DNA of 64,000 bases from Selaginella moellendorffii (taxonomy: Eukaryota; Streptophyta; Lycopodiopsida; Selaginellales; Selaginellaceae). A program made the translations under genes and the position numbers. Positions 34,124-42,812 of the stretch are shown one piece after another (position 1 is the first letter of the stretch; each line of letters opens with the position of its first letter). The stretch lies in NCBI RefSeq assembly GCF_000143415.4, contig NW_003314325.1, positions 680,978-744,977 of the forward strand, in the 5' to 3' direction. The notes under the pieces are model-generated. The model worked only from the letters and a program-made list of their open reading frames with translations, was not told the DNA's origin and searched no databases.

Positions 34124-34764
34124 TTACCGAGGTGACAACACATGACTCGCCCCAGTATCGAGATAGGACTTCACGTTCCCCAAGTTCATACCACCATGGA
34201 TCTGCAAGCCACTTGAAATGTAGCAGAAAACAGCGCTTCTCAACATCTGGAAATTGTATACGCTTCCAGTGCCACGAGCGCTGCCTTCAGGGTCAATGAA
34301 CGTGTCCTCCGACTCGAAATTCACAACCAGTGAAGACTGTGACAAATCCAGCAGAGTAGACCCGGCCAGCAAGATCATCCATTTCTTGACCACTTTATTT
34401 TCTCGAGTCAAGCTTAACTTCAAAGAACAAAAAATGGCCTAGCCGTGTAAAGGAAGGCTAAGATCCACAGAAAAAACGTCATGGAAAACACACAGAGAGT
34501 TATACTATTGAGCACTGTAGTTTGCTGATGGATTGCCATGGTCATCGCTGGTGTGGACACAGAAACTATCGAGATTTTGGAGAAAGAACTAAACAAAACT
34601 GCAGCAGCAAAAGCCGCAGCGATGACCAGGCATGAGAGGAGCGATGCAAGCACAAGCTTTCGAGTAGGAGCCACAATTTCTGGAGAGCCAAGAGAAAAGA
34701 GAATAGATTGAGCAAACAAAGGGGGCAATCTCCCATATATAAAGATCCAAGAGCACGAACTCAC
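34124..34764 (-). pseudogene. Membrane-protein-like gene, copy 1 (start codon lost)
   Basis: Minus strand, two open pieces. 34764-34420 encodes a protein with two or more hydrophobic segments (RKLVLASLLSCLVIAAAFAA, and ITLCVFSMTFFLWILAFLYT). 34423-34124 encodes ENKVVKKWMILLAGSTLLDL followed by SQSSLVVNFESEDTFIDPEG, in a different frame, so an intron or frameshift separates them. The first piece aligns with copy 2, where the frame's likely start is ATG; here that codon is GTG (near 34674), although an upstream in-frame ATG exists at 34764. A TATATAT sequence lies just upstream (about 34733-34742). I do not recognise the family. Small multi-pass membrane protein is as far as the sequence goes. 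Confidence 0.4.
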
Positions 34765-35034
34765 ACAAAAGCTCGCACAAACTTTTACTCCAGTGGCAGT
34801 AGTAGCACCTTAACGTTGATAACCATGGTTTCACCACCATGGTTGGAATGATCTACAATGAAACACACGTTCTCAATGCTCAAGTCAGAATAGATATCAG
34901 CGAAAGATGAACATCTTGAGGCGAGTTTAGATTGGAGCTAAAGGAAATTTGGAGCTGTTGGATTCTTTCTCAGCCGGCAAACTTCCGCCTTCAGTGACTC
35001 AAATCCGCTTTACATCCATGCTGGAGGTCAGAAC

Positions 35035-35246
35035 CAAAGCTACTGAACTCTCTCTGCGTTCCAGAATATGCAATCGAACAAATCTTCAGTTATGTCAAGG
35101 TTCGTTCCCAGTAAGTTCAGTTCACTAGTACTGCGCATACTCCTCTCAAACTGTGGATTGCCATTTAAGCGGGACAACGCTCCCACCTCCAAAACCAGCG
35201 AGCCTGAGAGAAAAAATCCATGAAATTTTCTACGGCCAGAATTATG
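35035..35246 (-). pseudogene. GH47 (EDEM-like mannosidase) fragment, copy 1
   Basis: The minus strand reads HGFFLSGSLVLEVGALSRLN then GNPQFE, and after a gap in similarity LNLLGTNLDI. The pattern LEVGALSRLxGNPxFE...L.LLG..LDI resembles the segment of glycosyl hydrolase family 47 / EDEM proteins that precedes the catalytic-barrel repeat boundary. It then runs into unrelated sequence. Only about 60 residues; a dead scrap. The assignment rests on this one motif. Confidence 0.4.
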
Positions 35247-35333
35247 GTATATTTAGTAAAGTGTATTTAATTTGATTTATAAAGATCCTTTACAATTAGG
35301 GCTTGTGTTCTTTCTTTCTTTTTTATCACAGCG

Positions 35334-35978
35334 ATGAAGAGGGCAAGAGAATATGGCGATTGGAGTTTTGCAACACTCAACATGGTGACCAAAGTAAAGA
35401 ACAAAAAGGTAAAGGTGACATACAGTTCTCCACTACTACCGCCAGTTTTGGAGGAGAAACCCACTCTTGTGTTAGACATGGACAAGACACTAATCCATGC
35501 CCACAAGGCCACAGCGTCCCTCAAGCTCTTCAGTGGGAAGACTCTTCCATTGCAGCGCTACCTTGTCGCAAAGCGGTTGGGTGTGGATACATTTCTAAAT
35601 GAGATGAGTCAGATATATGAGATTGTGGTTTTTACTCGAGCTGTGAAGCCTTATGCGGACAGGATATTGGATAGGCTCAACCCAGCTGGGAATCTCTTCA
35701 CCCATCGCCTCTACAGAGATTCATGCTCGCCCAAGGAAGTGGGAGGGAGAAAGGTTGTGAAAGATTTTTCGAGATTAGGGCGGGACCTCAGACACACGGT
35801 GATCGTGGACGACAAGCCAGAGTCCTTTTGCTTGCAGCCCAGCAATGGAATTGTCATCCGTGCATTCAAAAACAGGAAAGGGCATAAATATGATGAATTG
35901 AAGAAGATAAGCAATCTGCTTAAGGAAATTGCAAGAGCTGAAGATGTAAGACAAGCGTTGGAGAAGCTTAAAAGTTAG
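35334..35978 (+). CDS. CTD-like (FCP1/SCP family) protein phosphatase, intronless
   Basis: 214 residues from ATG 35334 to TAG 35978. It is a HAD-superfamily phosphatase of the FCP1/SCP type, which removes phosphate from Ser of the RNA polymerase II C-terminal domain or other proteins. Visible motifs: LVLDMDKTLIH with DMDKT at residues 48-52 (nucleophile and acid/base Asp; usually DLDET), IVVFTRAVKPYAD (98-109), and VIVDDKPESF (156-165) containing the Mg-binding Asp pair at 159-160. There is no N-terminal extension, transmembrane segment or BRCT domain, so it is a compact SCP-like form. A pyrimidine-rich tract ending ATCACAG lies directly upstream of the ATG and could be an acceptor of a leader intron. 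It sits between two copies of the duplicated segment; the absence of introns suggests a retrocopy or a naturally simple gene. Confidence 0.85.
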   Translation: MKRAREYGDWSFATLNMVTKVKNKKVKVTYSSPLLPPVLEEKPTLVLDMDKTLIHAHKATASLKLFSGKTLPLQRYLVAKRLGVDTFLNEMSQIYEIVVFTRAVKPYADRILDRLNPAGNLFTHRLYRDSCSPKEVGGRKVVKDFSRLGRDLRHTVIVDDKPESFCLQPSNGIVIRAFKNRKGHKYDELKKISNLLKEIARAEDVRQALEKLKS

Positions 35979-36185
35979 ACAAAAGATCTTGTAAAGAGAA
36001 ACTCATGTATCCACTGTGTATGCTGTAACACTGCTCACTCTAAATTGATTGTGGCACTGTCTCCCTCACAAAAACAAATGTCCAATTTAGCTTTGGAAAC
36101 AATGTTATGGCAAATCATAATCAGAAAGACATCTCGAGTTTCAGTCTGATTCATTACTTGAGAGTCAATCGATAATTGTGATGCT

Positions 36186-37300
36186 TAAGCAGCGTCATCC
36201 TGTCTGTCCTGAAACGCAACGTAGAGCCTCCCAAAATCCCATGGCTCGATCACCTGGCCTATTAGTGTGGCTTGACAAGAGTGGTATATAGTTTAGATAC
36301 GATCTCATTATGCTCACTATTTTGTTGTCCATCCCCACCTACAAATCAAACATGGACGAGAGTGGTATATAGCTTGGATACGATCTCATTATGCTCACTG
36401 TTTTGTTGTCCATCCCCACCTACAAATCAAACATGGACGAGAGTGGTATATAGCTTGGATACGATCTCATTATGCTCACTGTTTTGTTGTCCATCCCCAC
36501 CTACAAATCAAACATGGAGTGAGGAAAACAAAACGAAAACAAAGTTTGTAAACGACAGAAGTTTATACCTGTAAGATATCTCCAGTGAATAAAACACCTC
36601 TCCCTTGAGCTCCATGAGACCAGTGGAGGATTTGTGCAACAGCAAAATGGCTAAAAGCGTGAGTCCCTCCCATAGTAGAACTTAACCTTTTCGTGCTGGT
36701 AAACCACTCTACAAAAGTATGGATACAGAAAGATCGAAATGAAAGAGAGAAACAAAGGTAGACAATACCATTCGTGGGTATAAACCAGGACGCCTCCAAA
36801 AGCCTCGCTCCATCGAGAGTTTGTGCTGTAGTAATGCGGGTGAGAGATGGCAATCGCTCTCAATCCACCTAGTGACTTGGTTATCTCCACTGTGGCATCG
36901 TCTAGAAATGAGATGCAGTCCCACAGTATGTTTCCCTCTATCAAAAACATAAAAACCATAAAAAATGCACAACGGCCATAGCTCCAAACATACATACCTT
37001 GAGTCTGGATGAGAAACGCACGCTGTCCAATGCCAAACTTTGGAAAGGTTATGATCTCGAAGACCTGCGGCTCATGCTTCTTGATACCATTGCGAAACTG
37101 CAATCTCATCTTGCTCATGGACGTCCATACCTGACCTTCCCTAAAACTAAAAGTCAAGAAAACTCGAGACCTCCAGGATTTCTGACAAAACATCCCACCC
37201 AGACGTGTGCCTCCATAACTTTGAAATCCAAGAGTGTTAACGAGGATTCTCGTGGTGTCTTTGTAGAAAGCAATAACGCCGTGCATTGCTTAGAAACCTT
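36186..37300 (-). pseudogene. Metallo-beta-lactamase-like gene, exon triplicated, probably dead
   Basis: Minus-strand exons with short introns. Exon near 37130-36998: GQVWTSMSKMRLQFRNGIKK then FPKFGIGQRAFLIQTQ. Intron 36997-36938. Exon 36937-36769: EGNILWDCISFLDDATVEIT, GGLRAIAISHPHYYSTNS. Intron about 36768-36709. Exon 36708-36569: GGTHAFSHFAVAQILHW and GRGVLFTGDILQ. Intron 36568-36501. Then an exon VGMDNKTVSIMRSYPSYIPL present three times (see 36274-36516), and a last exon near 36250-36186, VIEPWDFGRLYVAFQDRQ. The order matches the plant metallo-beta-lactamase-fold family with WDC, SHPHYY and LFTGD motifs. A one-base frame change before VIEPWDF and an awkward junction at 36708 suggest loss of function. 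The N-terminal exons are not clear. Confidence 0.7.
36274..36516 (-). repeat. 81-bp tandem triplication of an exon with its acceptor
   Basis: Three units at 36274-36354, 36355-36435 and 36436-36516. Each, on the minus strand, holds the intron end TTTGATTTGTAG and the exon start GTGGGGATGGACAAC. Units 2 and 3 are identical in what I compared; unit 1 has a few changes and continues into the terminal exon. The unit is a multiple of three but contains a stop if read through, so only one copy could be used in a given transcript. Confidence 0.93.
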
Positions 37301-38165
37301 AAGAGATAACCAAGATCTCAGTAGAAGGACAAACTTGTTAAAACTCGAGGAGAAAGATTGACAGACCTTGAGATCCTCTGGAGATATCAGCTGCTGGATG
37401 TGGTGGAGGCGGAGCAGAACCTCAGGTCAGACCCTGCTTATCTTGCTTACTATCACTCGCATGTCCAAGCCTCCTGTTTGAGCGCTCCATTGAAGCAAGC
37501 GCATATAACACGGTTAAACACGTTTCTTACTGGAAAGCCATCGGTATAGAGCAGCTGACGACTATCAGCTAGAACGCAGCGTATTTGGAGGGTTCCAGTC
37601 TCTATGGCCACCTATTTTTCACTCGTTTAGTTCTCTCCAAAATATAAATGAGTTTTCTTGTACCTGTAGATGGACTTAGGACAGACGTCCGAGATGTAGA
37701 TCGTATAGTAGATGTGCATTTCATGTAGACGATGTTTCCATAAGTATGGATAGTGCTGTCCTTTTGGAAAGTGCTGGCTTGTCCGATCATCACAACCGTG
37801 TCAACATAATCGGAAAACTCACAACTGGAAGAGAAGAAACAAGAAGAGAGCAAACGGAATAAGAGCTTACCGGATAGGATGGATCTTGCACTGCCGCTGA
37901 GACGCTCAACCCAAACGTAAGTTGCGCAACACACTAGGAGATGATATCCTTTTGATCCATCGCCCGGAAAACCAGCCTGCTCTCTTCCACTTGTGTCCAG
38001 GAAGTTAATTGTGTCGTTGACGAGCGCGCCCGGCATTTGGAGTGCAGCTGAGCGATGGGGGATGAGTTCTCGCCGCGTGCCATGAAAAACATCGTGGCTG
38101 GACCATGGAAGCTAGAACCTGCCAGGACTTGAACCTCGGACGTCCCCATCATCCAACGGCCATGA
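37301..38165 (-). other. Possible additional exons, unassigned
   Basis: The minus strand 38036-37602 is open for 144 codons (MPGALVNDTINFLDTSGREQ, VCCATYVWVERLSGSARSIL) and contains a plausible 46-bp GT-AG intron (about 37871-37826). An alternative frame nearby reads MHIYYTIYISDVCPKSIYR. This could be the 5' part of the metallo-beta-lactamase-like gene or a separate small gene. I do not recognise a domain. On the plus strand 37358-37549 another short frame exists without support. Confidence 0.25.
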
Positions 38166-38169
38166 TGCG

Positions 38170-39060
38170 ATGCGCATAAGAGCTTGCCGCATCTTGCGAC
38201 AATGGCCGCCGGATCCATCGCCCACATCCTTCACAGCGACCACAACAACAGCGTCTTCCTGCGAAATGTCCTCGTCCAGATGTATGGCCGCTGCGGCTGC
38301 CTGGAGGAAGCGCGATCGGTCTTCGATTCTACCTCGGATCCCAATCTCTTCTCTTGGAATCTCACCCTCCAGGCCTACATTCGCAACCACGACCTGAAGC
38401 AGGCGCGATCGGTCCTGGAAAGCATACCGCGGCAGGAGATTGTGTCCAGCAACGCCCATACGCCGCGGCCGGGGACGTGCAGCGCGCCAAGCAGCTCTTC
38501 GATCGCATCCCTGCAAAGAATTCCATCACCTGGAACGCGATGATCGAGATGTACTCGCCCGAGGCGGAGGCGGTATTCCACTCCATGCCGGAGCAAACAC
38601 TCGTTTCTAGCACGGCCATGATCGTGCCATATGCCCATAACGGGCATCTCTCACGCGCCGTGGACGGCCATGATCCAAGGCCACTGCCAGAACCGGCGGC
38701 TGGATGAAGCCAAAGATCTCTTTGAACGCCGGGCATATGGAGAAAGCAAAGGCCCCGGATCTTAATGAGGTGGCGTTTACGGCTATGATCGACGGCTATG
38801 CACCTCATGGCTGCTTGGAGGAGGCTAAATGTTTGTTTGAGAGGCACGTGGTGGCTTGGAACTCCATGCTTGGCGCATATGCCTCGAATGGGCATTTGGA
38901 CGAGGCACTAGATTCCTTCCTAAAGATGGCTCATCTCTTGGGCAACAATGATCCATATGCTCACCTCTAGAAACCATCTTGAAAATGCAATGTTTATTTA
39001 CGATCGAATGCCTTACAAGAGCAAGATGGCGCGCACAGTGCTCCTCTCGGCCTATCTCTG
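38170..39060 (+). pseudogene. PPR protein pseudogene, PLS type
   Basis: The plus strand encodes successive pentatricopeptide repeats: VFLRNVLVQMYGRCGCLEEA, ARSVFDSTSDPNLFSWNLTL, YIRNHDLKQARSVLESIP, then after a frame change VQRAKQLFDRIPAKNSITWN, PEAEAVFHSMPEQTLVSSTA, and after more breaks FTAMIDGYAPHGCLEEAKCL, MLGAYASNGHLDEALDSFLK, and SRNHLENAMFIYDRMPYKSK. Alternating repeat spacing suggests the plant-specific PLS class, whose members act in organellar RNA editing or processing. At least three frameshifts and stops make it non-functional. No DYW or E domain is visible. Its last 250 bp are part of the duplicated segment. Confidence 0.85.
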
Positions 39061-39385
39061 GAATTGGCCACCTCCAAGAAGCGATGAGCCTCTTCCGGGC
39101 ACCAAACTAAGTTTCCAAGAGTTGTCCCTTGTGAGCAAAAGCTGGCACCATTGCCATCCAGACGATTGCATCGCGCTCCTTGCTCACGAGAGAATGCCAG
39201 AGCAAGACTTAGTCTCACACACACAATGTTAAGAGTTAAATTCCAAGACTGATGTAAAACACTTACCGAGGTGACAACACATGACTCGCCCCAGTATCGA
39301 GATAGGACTTCACGTTCCCCAAGTTCATACCACCACGGATCTGCAAGCCACTTGAAATGTAGCAGAAAACAGTGCTTCTCAAAAT

Positions 39386-39903
39386 CTAGAAATTGTATAC
39401 GCTTCCACTGCCGCAAGCGCTGCCTTCAGGGTCAATGAACGTGTCCTCCGACTCGAAATTCACAACCAGCGAAGACTGTGACAAATCCAGCAGAGTAGAC
39501 CCGGCCAGCAAGATCATCCATTTCTTGACCACTTTATTTTCTCGAGTCAAGCTTAACTTCCAAAAACAAAACATGGCCTAGCCGTGTAAAGGAAGGCTAA
39601 GATCCACAGAAAAAACGCCATGGAAAACACACAGAGAGTTATACTATTGAGCACTGTAGTTTGCTGATGGATCGCCATGGTCGTCGCTGGTGTGGACACA
39701 GAAACTATCGAGATTTTGGAGAAAGAACTAAACAAAACTGCAGCAGCAAAAGCCGCAGCGATGACCAGGCACGAGAGGAGCGATGCAAGCACAAGCTTTC
39801 GAGTAGGAGCCATAATTTCTGGAGAGCCAAGAGAAAAGAGAATAGATTGAGCAAACAAAGGGGGCAATGTCCCATAGATAAAGATCCAAGAGCCCGAACT
39901 CAC
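39386..39903 (-). pseudogene. Membrane-protein-like gene, copy 2
   Basis: 39903-39553 on the minus strand encodes the same protein as copy 1, with the likely start ATG (MAPTRKLVLASLLSCLV) intact and two hydrophobic stretches. Here the upstream TATA-like sequence reads TATCTAT rather than TATATAT. The second open piece, 39574-39386 (ENKVVKKWMILLAGS...), ends at a stop after GSVYNF that copy 1 lacks. So each copy carries different damage. Function unknown. Confidence 0.4.
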
Positions 39904-40109
39904 ACAAAAGCTCGCACAAACTTTTACTCCAGTGGCAGTAGTAGCACCTTAACGTTGATAACCATGGTTTCACCACCATGGTTGGAATGATCTACAATGA
40001 AACACACGTTCTCAATGCTCAAGTCAGAATAGATATCAGTGAAAGACGAACATCTTGAGGCGAGTTTAGATTGGAGCTAAAGGAAATTTGGAGCTGTTGG
40101 ATTCTTTCT

Positions 40110-40388
40110 CAGCCGGCAAACTTCCGCCGTCAGTGACTGAAATCCGCTTTACATCCATGCTGGAGGTCAGAACCAAAGCTACTGAACTCTCTCTGCGTTC
40201 CAGAATATGCAATCGAACAAATCTTCAGTTATGTCAAGGTTCGTTCCCAGTAAGTTCAGTTCACTAGTACTGCGCATACTCCTCTCAAATTGTGGATTGC
40301 CATTTAAGCGGGACAACACTCCCACCTCCAAAACCAGCGAGCCTGAGAGAAAAAATCCATGAAATTCTTTACGGCCAGAATTATGGTA
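40110..40388 (-). pseudogene. GH47-like fragment, copy 2
   Basis: Minus-strand frame with FHGFFLSGSLVLEVGVLSRL, NGNPQFERSM and LNLLGTNLDI, as in copy 1; ends at a stop after NAERVQ. The same single-motif caution applies. Confidence 0.4.
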
Positions 40389-41004
40389 CTCTAAAGAGTA
40401 TAGTCTCTCCAATTTAGAGATTCATTCGACCACTTGTGGTGGTTCTTTCCTTTTATTGATTCAGTTTTTGTTAAACCTATTAAAGACACCTTCTTTAACT
40501 CAATCCCACTATTCATTATGGAGTAATCTCAGTTTTCATTGATATAAACTTTGCACTTTGGAATTTTTAATCTTGATTTCTTAAAGTCAATTTCCTGGGT
40601 ATCTTTGACACCTTGCATTGCACATATTATGCAATTCCACTTTCCCTTCTTAGGAAGTTCTATATTTGAGGGCACCATCATCTTCTCTTTTATTTCGTGT
40701 CAACTTTGACATTAAGTTTCAGTTATCATAATATGTGCTAAGGTTATTCACGGCTTTATCATTTGGCTACCTTACCGCTCCTTCCTTTGAAATTTTCATT
40801 TTTGCTAAATCAAAGTAATTGGAAATCCATCCTAGAAACCAAAGGCTTTAAAAAAAAATCTCTCATACTTGCTAAGGATTTAGTGATATGTTTGACAAGT
40901 CACTCTAAAGCGTCCACATAATACATGCTACAGCAAGGTAGGCTACTATTCTGTAAGTTGTTTGGAATTGCTTGAATTGTTTTCATCATGTTGGATTTTC
41001 ATTT
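40389..41004. other. AT-rich intergenic DNA
   Basis: No reading frame, repeat family or structured element recognised. The composition is AT-rich, unlike the gene-bearing segments on either side. Confidence 0.4.
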
Positions 41005-41573
41005 ACAGCTGCAAATCCAACTCTGAATCTTGACTGGCCAACTTGATTTAGCATTGCAATTGGTGTTGCTGAAACATCCTCCTGGATATAAAGCTCAATG
41101 CAAAGATCTTGGACTTTGGAATTTCGAAACTCTTCAACTTAGAAAAAGGCTTCAATCACAAGAACATTGTAAGTTGCTACATTTTCCCTATAACTTATGT
41201 CCCATGCAGCGGATTTGCACCACAATATGCATTGCAAGGTCGACTAACATTCAAGGTTGATGTCTATAGCTATGGAGTACTTCTTTTGGAGATCATCTCT
41301 TATAACAATCTCACGCTTCCAACTGATGAACAGCTGCTACTGCAGTGGGTATGTTCTTCACTCACATGTTTTTGTTAAAGCTGTACTGTGGCTGCATTCA
41401 AACTTGGAGCATGAAACAAAGGGGGAAACTGCTTGAATTCGTGGACAGGAAACTAAAGAGGGATTCTTCCGAGAGCTTAGAAGCAGAGTTCTCGAGGGTG
41501 ATACAAGTGGCCCTCGTGTGCACGAATGCTGATGAAAAACTGAGGCCAGGTTTGAGCGACGTGGTAGGTTAGA
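41005..41573 (+). pseudogene. Receptor-like kinase C-lobe relic
   Basis: Pieces of a plant receptor kinase in order on the plus strand: NPTLNLDWPT (41015, the 'LDWPTRF' block), then DFGISKL (41109), GFAPQYALQGRLTFKVDVYS followed by YGVLLLEIIS (activation segment to subdomain IX), and RGKLLEFVDRKLKRDSSESL with RVIQVALVCTNADEKLRPGL (subdomain XI). The ATP-binding lobe and the HRD loop are missing, there are stops and frame changes, and at least one intron-like gap. It resembles LRR- or cysteine-rich-type receptor kinases rather than the neighbouring S-domain kinase. Confidence 0.75.
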
Positions 41574-42812
41574 ACAGAGCCTGAGAACCGAGCCTGAGAA
41601 CAACAGTTCTCTGTTCTCGGGCCCGAGGACAGAGCCCGAGAATAACTGCTTGGTCTGAACAACTGCTTCAGGGGAATTTAAGGGAAAAAAACCTTGAATT
41701 TTCCTGTACTGTACTATTTTCATTTTCCCCTTTCAATTTGGGGGAAATGTCTCCACAATTAATTCCCAAGCTATTCCCGAAATTCCTCTGTTTTCCTTTG
41801 TTTGCGGGAATTTGACCGCTCCAGTGGCTCATGGGTCGAGACAAGCAGCACCATCACCATAGCATGAGCTCAGCCAACGAAATAGCCCACTGATATCATC
41901 GATCGATCGATCGACCCAGCCTGCATGTTTGATAAGCTGATGGATCGATTGATCGACTTGTTTCCAAATTTTTACTTTTCGTTGGAATCGGTGAGGAGGG
42001 AGAAGAAGAAGACTCGGGCTCCGATTCGTCCGTTTCAAATGTTTTTTGTGCTTGACGACCCTAATGCAGCCCAGAGAAATGGAATTTTGGCTCAGAAGCT
42101 CTTGCAGTAGGCGTACCGATCCTGACTGCCCACCAAGAGCCGCATTGGATCGAAAGGGAAAAAAGAATCCAATCAGAAAGCAGAGCATTGTGTTGGTGAT
42201 ATGTCCGCTTGTGCTGAAAAGCTCGGCCACTTCCGTTCCTCTTTTGTTTCTTTTTTGGTTCAAGCACCGAAACATGAAGTCAGTCGCTCGCTTGCTCGCT
42301 CGCTCGATTGATTGAAAGCTGGTGTGATGAAAGGGCAGCTGCTGTTCTTGTTGATCTGTGAACGTCACATCCGAGTTTGGTTTTGCGAAAGAGCGGAATC
42401 CAACAGGAATATCAATGGCCCCGGAGAATGACGGATTAGGAAATTGCTCTAAATCTTTGACTCTGGGGATTCGAACCCGGGCTGGCGCTGAAATGCACGA
42501 CGATGTTGGAGTTTGATATAGGGGAATCGGACGGGCTTAGGGTTCTTGGAGCTGCTTTCCGCGGTCAAGGTGGTATTCTTTTTACAAGGTGCGATGCAGT
42601 CAAGCCGGCATTCTGGATATTGCCGGTTCCACGCGCAAATGAACGCGGGGTTAGTACAACTCTTGAGCACTAAGCGATTCCCCCAGGTCAATAACCTGAT
42701 CATGATCAAGGTTCTTGCTTTACAAGGTGCGATGACAACTGTAAAGCCGGAATTATCGCACTGTTGAAATGAAGGAGCGGCAGGATTTCAGGCACAGCAA
42801 GCGCCTCGGATC
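41574..42812. other. Intergenic/upstream region of the S-domain kinase
   Basis: Contains a (GATC)n-like run at 41897-41915, a CGCTCGCTTG-type run at 42285-42305, a short near-repeat of 'acaaggtgcgatg...aagccgg' at 42587-42610 and 42722-42750, and GC-rich inverted pieces at 41575-41650. No convincing TATA box in the last 150 bases. The 'ggattcgaacccggg' at 42466-42480 looks like a tRNA T-arm, but no tRNA surrounds it. Confidence 0.4.

Larger units (their letters stand above)
33672..35246. repeat. Duplicated gene segment, copy 1
   Basis: Direct repeat of 38805-40388 with a few percent visible differences. Copy 1 lacks about nine bases at 33803 ('catctcttg' equivalent). It starts inside an L LTR remnant and ends at 'ccagaattatggta'. 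It carries the end of a PPR reading frame (33684-33900), a minus-strand membrane-protein-like frame (34124-34764) and a minus-strand GH47-like scrap (35035-35246). Copy 2 continues leftwards into a longer PPR pseudogene and therefore looks like the source. Confidence 0.9.
38805..40388. repeat. Duplicated gene segment, copy 2
   Basis: Direct repeat of 33672-35246. It joins smoothly to upstream PPR sequence, so this copy is likely ancestral. After 40388 the sequence changes to 'ctctaaagagtatag', unlike copy 1. Confidence 0.9.

Noticed and set aside
36274-36516. CRISPR-like or satellite array
   Set aside because: Three contiguous 81-bp units without spacers; explained as tandem exon duplication in a gene.
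36999-37361. 120-codon plus-strand open frame
   Set aside because: It is antisense to the metallo-beta-lactamase-like exons, whose peptides are recognisable on the minus strand.
37358-37549. Plus-strand frame encoding SDPAYLAYYHSHVQASCLSA
   Set aside because: It looks protein-like, but there is no start context, no splice partner on the plus strand and no recognised family; not strong enough to list as a gene.
38120-38200. tRNA-like 'aggttcaagtcct' on the minus strand
   Set aside because: No complementary acceptor stem about 70 bases upstream; the region is the start of the PPR pseudogene on the other strand.
42460-42545. tRNA gene suggested by 'ggattcgaacccggg' on the minus strand
   Set aside because: The T-stem has mismatches and no matching acceptor or anticodon arm lies at the expected distance.
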